From the NCBI RefSeq assembly GCF_003001815.1, contig NZ_PVMZ01000011.1, positions 186,001 to 250,000 of the forward strand: a stretch of DNA of 64,000 bases, written 5' to 3'. Below, piece after piece: positions 61,401 to 64,000 of this stretch. The notes beneath the pieces are model-generated. The model was not told the origin of the DNA and ran no database searches. It was given only the letters and a program-made list of their open reading frames with translations. The DNA comes from Actinoplanes italicus. GTDB taxonomy: Bacteria; Actinomycetota; Actinomycetes; Mycobacteriales; Micromonosporaceae. A program made the translations under genes and the position numbers. Each line of letters starts with the position of its first letter. Within the stretch, counting starts at the first letter, position 1.

Positions 61401-61741
61401 TTCTCGTCGTCGGTGAGCTCCAGCGCGGCGAGCCGATCGCCGATGTACCCGCCGAGGGCGTCGAAGAAGGCCGACAGCACCAGCACGGTGTGCGCCGCCT
61501 CGATCAGCTCGTAGTGGCGCCGTCCCCGCTCGGCCCGGATCCGGGCGGGCGCCCGCCCGACCAGGTCGCGCAGCAGGTTGTTCGCCTCGCCCTTGGCGTC
61601 GAAGAGTGACAATGCGGTCTCGCTGAACGGCGTGGCGAGAAGCAGCGCTCCCCCGGCCAGGCGTCCGAGGACCGTGACGGGATCGGTGCCGCCGACGAGC
61701 AGCTTGACGGCTTCCGCATAGGACAGTCGGGTACGCGCCAC
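58403..61741 (-). CDS. NACHT-domain NTPase, NLR-like conflict protein
   Basis: A 1,112-residue protein. Residues 1-290 are a helical domain (RTRLSYAEAVKLLVGG opening) like the N-terminal helical domain of actinomycete NACHT proteins. The NACHT has Walker A GHPGAGKS near residue 330 and Walker B VVLLDGFDELVQ near 404, with LAGQPLLLLMLAVYA and SYEFLHATFAEYLVAEHTLE further on. The last third (about 800-1112) is helical, repeat-like, and not recognised. Codon use changes sharply there. Bacterial NACHT proteins are often anti-phage NLR-like sensors; that role is inference. No effector enzyme is fused. GTG 61741 chosen; GTG 61795 possible. Confidence 0.78.
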   Translation of the reverse strand: MARTRLSYAEAVKLLVGGTDPVTVLGRLAGGALLLATPFSETALSLFDAKGEANNLLRDLVGRAPARIRAERGRRHYELIEAAHTVLVLSAFFDALGGYIGDRLAALELTDDEKRRIGTGELRPLGSPAAVAMPDALTGFTENLPAVERALHGMHHAFREFAGGLAAARGMTMPPADGAVELALQIYREGYVRLAADVPEFEIWTRLDEHAATRAEVRRQTETLTGIAEVLRRTVDGAAPAAVEGLARHHAEALRRPLWRSDAPAPDGLTFPLVEQGFISPRFRLAVSAKDSRLSSEDWWSRLDLREDLEGFLASYLAASPSTQRPLIILGHPGAGKSLLTEVLAARIPAEAFTTVRVPLRRVDPDLPVHRQIEAAVELVTKDRISWGEFCRVSAPTTKVVLLDGFDELVQATGVTQSNYVEAVAAFQQEEWVLGRPVVVVITSRTLVMDRTVVRESTIVLKLEPFDEPQVERWTRAWNAANGSRTGFRPLTAAELWRHRDLAGQPLLLLMLAVYAAEAGDRGFDADELTTHQLYQRLLDTFIRRQVREKAKHELGDGRFTELEAASRRDLAAVAFAMFNRRRQWVDEADLGRDLEALHPESADAERGPGEPVSRARRTIAAFFFVHVAQTDDVVRTPGRRSYEFLHATFAEYLVAEHTLEVLGDLAEDWQRARRRAYGATLDDRVLRALLSHQPLTNGEQILPFVEAMIMSMEEGERAALGDVVVELFRTARRYVADGEYRPTPFDAVNRLAAYTANLVLLGALCRRGGISVAELCGGDDGSGIATTVSLWRSGLHPEVQKAFFNTLIRVDDSLRINPGTTSTLPELREAQLVGDSFMEAVLGAGVGTLQMDTRGSVHRYEMTPFQRECHIQVVRICVFRRPIMIGNRLTPWDERLYARFARWLEKSERKKPHPETVTLLANYLVMDGGGIAAETFYKIFRLALLPDGAGGINYSVALLVLHYPELLRLMPSLKEDLMSFGSSVMMYEIARERQARDPEMLDEIVDSYRKSLMKSGDISAGRVTASMVVGLKSIPALIPSLLEALMITGPTSWPQVNPKDLMAAVGNVDVGLQKVQQALTDYIETRGDSLFDGEDLEAFERIKQLVQRPNV

Positions 61742-61794
61742 GCGCGCAGAGTATCCGCCGCCCACGCGGACCGGTATCCATCGATGGAGTACCA

Positions 61795-61851
61795 CCGTCC
61801 GGCGCGGACCGCTGTCTCGCGAGAGTTGAGTCAGCGGTCCGCGCCGGACGG
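61795..61851. repeat. 20-bp perfect inverted repeat upstream of the NACHT gene
   Basis: 61795-61814 and 61832-61851 are exact reverse complements around a 17-nt loop that itself contains TCTCGCGAGA. It lies between the mannanase 3' end and the NACHT gene, so it may terminate read-through or control NACHT expression. Confidence 0.7.
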
Positions 61852-61861
61852 CAACGGACCG

Positions 61862-62040
61862 GCCGTCTCACCCCACGTGAGGCGGCACGGTGAGCCGCAC
61901 CGAGACGGTCCGGCGAGCCGCACGGGGCAGGCCCGGTGAGCCACACGGGGCGGCCTGGTGAGCCACACCGAGACGGCCCGGCGAGTCGCACCGAGACGGT
62001 CCGGCGAGCCGCCCTCTCTCACCCCACGTGAGAGAGGGCG
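61862..62040. repeat. 23-bp tandem repeats flanked by two similar hairpins
   Basis: About five units of 22-23 bp starting GAGCC(G/A)CAC and including CGAGACGG cover 61892-62011. Before them lies a hairpin at 61862-61886 and after them one at 62010-62040 (13-bp perfect stem). Both hairpins have the same CCCAC loop and a CTCAC/GTGAG top stem. Confidence 0.6.
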
Positions 62041-62095
62041 CACTTCGTCGACAGGGGCGGGGATCTGCGCCGGGGCGGGCGCGCGTCACCGCCCA

Positions 62096-62125
62096 TGTTG
62101 CCATGGGAGCGCTCCCATGGCAACA
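62096..62125. promoter_or_regulatory. 30-bp perfect palindrome containing a CebR/CelR-type box
   Basis: The palindrome is centred between 62110 and 62111. Its core, TGGGAGCGCTCCCA (62104-62117), is identical to the published CebR/CelR operator of Streptomyces and Thermobifida cellulase genes. It sits 5 nt beyond the mannanase stop, not in a promoter, so it could also act as that gene's terminator. Confidence 0.65.
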
Positions 62126-62130
62126 GAGCC

Positions 62131-63486
62131 TCAGCTAGCCGTACAGCTGAGGGTCGGTGGGGTGTTGCTACCGTTCCACGAACCCAGGAAACCGAAGTTG
62201 GTGCTCGCTCCGGCGGAAAGGCTACCGTTCCAGGCCGCGTTGCGAGCCGTCACCGTGGAGCCGCTGCTGGTCACGGTCGCTCCCCAGGCGTTCGAGACGG
62301 TCTGGCCGCTGGCGTACGTCCACGTCACCGTCCAGCCCTTGATCGCCGCGCTGCCGGCGGTCACCTTGACGTCGCCCTGGAAACCGCCGGGCCACTGGCC
62401 GGTGACCGCGTAGGTGGCGGTGCAGGCGCCGGCCGGCGTCGACGGTGAGGGAGACGGCGAGCTGGGCGACGGCGAGCTCGGCGACGGACCCGGCGAGCTG
62501 GGCTGGACACCGCCGTAGATGGTGGCCTCCTTACTGGTGGCCCGGATTCCGTTGGCGCCGTCGATGACGCGCTGGCCCCACGTGGTGAGCGACGCCGCGT
62601 CGAAGTTGTTCGTCATGTCCAGGATCGGGTCGGTGTTGCCGGCCCAGGACCAGCCGAGGTAGCCGATGCCGCGGGCCTGCGCCTCGGCGATCAGCGTCTG
62701 GTCGTCGACCTGGCCGGAGTCGAACTGCCAGCCGAACTCGCCGATGACCAGGGGCCAGTTGTTGTTCTGGAAGACGTCGAGGTAGTTGCGGATCGACGCG
62801 GCGGTGTTGAACACGGCGTACATGTGGATCGACAGCACCGTGTTGTCGCGGGTGTCGGCGTCCAGGACCGTCTGCGCGTTGTCGCGCATGGTGTACTGCC
62901 AGTCCTGACCCCAGTTCGGGGCGTCGATCATGAGCAGGTGCTCGAACCCGTTGGTGCGCATCTTCTGGATCGCGGCGACGGTCGCGGCGGTCCACTGGCC
63001 CGGGTTCGTGTTGCCGATCGGCTCGTTGCCTATGTTGATGACGACGTGGTTCTCCTGGCCGACGAGCACGCTCTTCAGCCCGATCCAGTAGTTGACGGCC
63101 TGGTCGAGGGAGTAGGCGGCGGCGTCCTCGCCGTACCCCGTGGTGTCGTGGTTCTCCAGCACGCAGATCAGCCTGTTGGCTTTGCACAGGTTGATCACGT
63201 TGGTGACGTCGGCGGCGGTGTTGGCCGTCCAGCGGCCGCCACTGAGCACGACGCGGACCGTGTTGGCGCCGGTCGCCTTGATGTCGGCGAACGAGCCGGT
63301 CTGTCCGGCGTACCAGGTGTGCATGTGGTTGATGCCGCGCATCACGAACGTGGAGCCGTTGGCCTCGACGATGTTCCGGCCGCTGATGTGCAGGCCGGTG
63401 GCGGCGTGGGCGGGCTGGACGAACATGAGCACGGATGCGGTGAGGGTGGCGAGGACGGCGGCGATCGTGGCCAGTCTTCTCTTCAT
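62131..63486 (-). CDS. manA: Secreted GH5 mannanase with CBM2
   Basis: A 451-residue secreted enzyme. A signal peptide (cleavage after AHA, about residue 28) is followed by a GH5 domain, a Pro/Ser linker (about 330-353) and a C-terminal CBM2 (CTATYAVTGQWPGGFQGDVKV ... NWG-type). Catalytic Glu155 is in NIGNEPIG and Glu250 in VIGEFGWQ. The block GLHISGRNIVEANGSTFVMRGINHMHTWY and later DAPNWGQDWQYTMRDNA resemble Streptomyces ManA, so beta-1,4-mannan is the likely substrate; cellulose is possible. Confidence 0.85.
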   Translation of the reverse strand: MKRRLATIAAVLATLTASVLMFVQPAHAATGLHISGRNIVEANGSTFVMRGINHMHTWYAGQTGSFADIKATGANTVRVVLSGGRWTANTAADVTNVINLCKANRLICVLENHDTTGYGEDAAAYSLDQAVNYWIGLKSVLVGQENHVVINIGNEPIGNTNPGQWTAATVAAIQKMRTNGFEHLLMIDAPNWGQDWQYTMRDNAQTVLDADTRDNTVLSIHMYAVFNTAASIRNYLDVFQNNNWPLVIGEFGWQFDSGQVDDQTLIAEAQARGIGYLGWSWAGNTDPILDMTNNFDAASLTTWGQRVIDGANGIRATSKEATIYGGVQPSSPGPSPSSPSPSSPSPSPSTPAGACTATYAVTGQWPGGFQGDVKVTAGSAAIKGWTVTWTYASGQTVSNAWGATVTSSGSTVTARNAAWNGSLSAGASTNFGFLGSWNGSNTPPTLSCTAS

Positions 63487-63615
63487 GACCTGCCTCTTGG
63501 GAGGGTATGGACAGCGTTCTCTGACGCGTTCCACCCGCCCCGGGCAGTCCCCTGTCGTTACCGACGTGTGAACGGCACGCTACCCGCCCCCGGCAGGCAT
63601 CGCAATGGATCGATC
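63487..63615. promoter_or_regulatory. Promoter region of the mannanase gene
   Basis: This gap contains a direct repeat GCGTTC-N6-GCGTTC (63514-63531), a possible regulator site. No CebR-type box is present here, in contrast to the 3' end of the gene. Confidence 0.35.
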
Positions 63616-64000
63616 TCAGGCGGCCCTGCGGTCGTGCTTCTCGCGGTACATGGCGGCGTCCGCCTCGGCCGTCAGGCAGTCGAGGGTCGTCTCGCCGCCG
63701 GCCGGGCGCAACGCCACCCCGATGCTGACACCGACCGTGACCTCGACGCCGTCGCCCAGGCCGACCGGGCGGCGGACCGCGTCGCGGACCCGCTCACAGG
63801 TGGCGGTCGCCCCGGCGCGACCGGCGCCGGGCAGCAGGATCAGGAACTCGTCGCCGCCGAGCCGCCCGGCCACGGCGCTCGGGCCGGCGGCAGTGGTGAG
63901 GCGGCCGCCGATCTCGTGCAGGAGACGGTCGCCGGCCGCGTGGCCGTGCGTGTCGTTGACCTGCTTGAAACCATTGAGATCGAGCAGCAGTACGCCCAGC
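63616..64000 (-). CDS. GGDEF diguanylate cyclase, partial at the window edge
   Basis: The last 127 residues of a GGDEF protein; the 5' part lies beyond the window. The Mg-binding LGVLLLDLNGFKQVNDTHGH and active GRLGGDEFLILLPGAG are intact, and the C-terminus is the normal ending ADAAMYREKHDRRAA. No I-site can be seen before GGDEF (residues PSAVAG). It is the third c-di-GMP gene in the window. Confidence 0.85.
   Translation of the reverse strand, partial: LGVLLLDLNGFKQVNDTHGHAAGDRLLHEIGGRLTTAAGPSAVAGRLGGDEFLILLPGAGRAGATATCERVRDAVRRPVGLGDGVEVTVGVSIGVALRPAGGETTLDCLTAEADAAMYREKHDRRAA

Overview
This 64 kb window is chromosomal DNA of a high-GC filamentous actinomycete, most like an Actinoplanes/Micromonosporaceae genome. 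The signs are the strong G/C bias at third codon positions, many GTG starts, 4-nt stop/start overlaps, MarR, TetR and LacI regulators, a CBM2-linked secreted mannanase and an actinomycete-type NACHT gene. The species assignment is inference. I saw no rRNA, tRNA, insertion sequence, phage module or CRISPR array.

Layout. 0-4.3 kb: livG/livK-type ABC genes, then a 3-hydroxybutyrate dehydrogenase, hydrolase and nitroreductase run. 4.3-13 kb: a protein with three Zn-ribbon-like repeats, a leucine-rich-repeat-variant protein, an ABC exporter divergent from a MarR gene, a TPR protein, and an MMPL transporter divergent from a second MarR gene. 13-16 kb: ssuD divergent from a Tat-exported sulfite-oxidase-family enzyme. 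15.6-18.4 kb: a LacI regulator and a GH13 alpha-glucosidase. 18.4-27 kb: a c-di-GMP locus (kinase-AAA-GAF-GGDEF protein plus GGDEF-EAL protein), bracketed by two related 55-nt hairpins. 27-29.5 kb: a lipoprotein and a secreted protein. 29.7-37 kb: a tauABC-type sulfonate importer divergent from an amino-acid ABC importer with a GNAT acetyltransferase, and a convergent LysR gene. 37-42 kb: minisatellite-rich, gene-poor DNA with a strictosidine-synthase-like protein and an MFS exporter. 42-51.3 kb: an eight-gene operon (peptide-type ABC importer plus four different luciferase-like flavin monooxygenases). 51.4-58.3 kb: a membrane sulfatase-fold protein and an acyl-CoA module (prpE, TetR, acyl-CoA dehydrogenase, racemase). 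58.4-64 kb: a large NACHT NTPase, a GH5 mannanase and a partial diguanylate cyclase.

The best unifying observation is a sulfur-scavenging network. The same palindrome, TTCCTAT-N7-ATAGGAA, lies between ssuD and the sulfite oxidase and in front of the eight-gene monooxygenase operon; degenerate copies lie between tauC and the amino-acid importer. With a GNAT enzyme, a cystine-like importer and CmoO/NtaA-like monooxygenases, this resembles a dispersed actinobacterial counterpart of the Bacillus S-alkyl-cysteine salvage pathway.

Other points of note: the NACHT gene's C-terminal third is much less GC-rich than the rest; an alpha-glucosidase operator is duplicated inside its own LacI gene; a CebR-type box lies within a 30-bp palindrome just 3' of the mannanase gene; two genes appear to start at CTG; and minisatellites or hairpin arrays fill several intergenic gaps.
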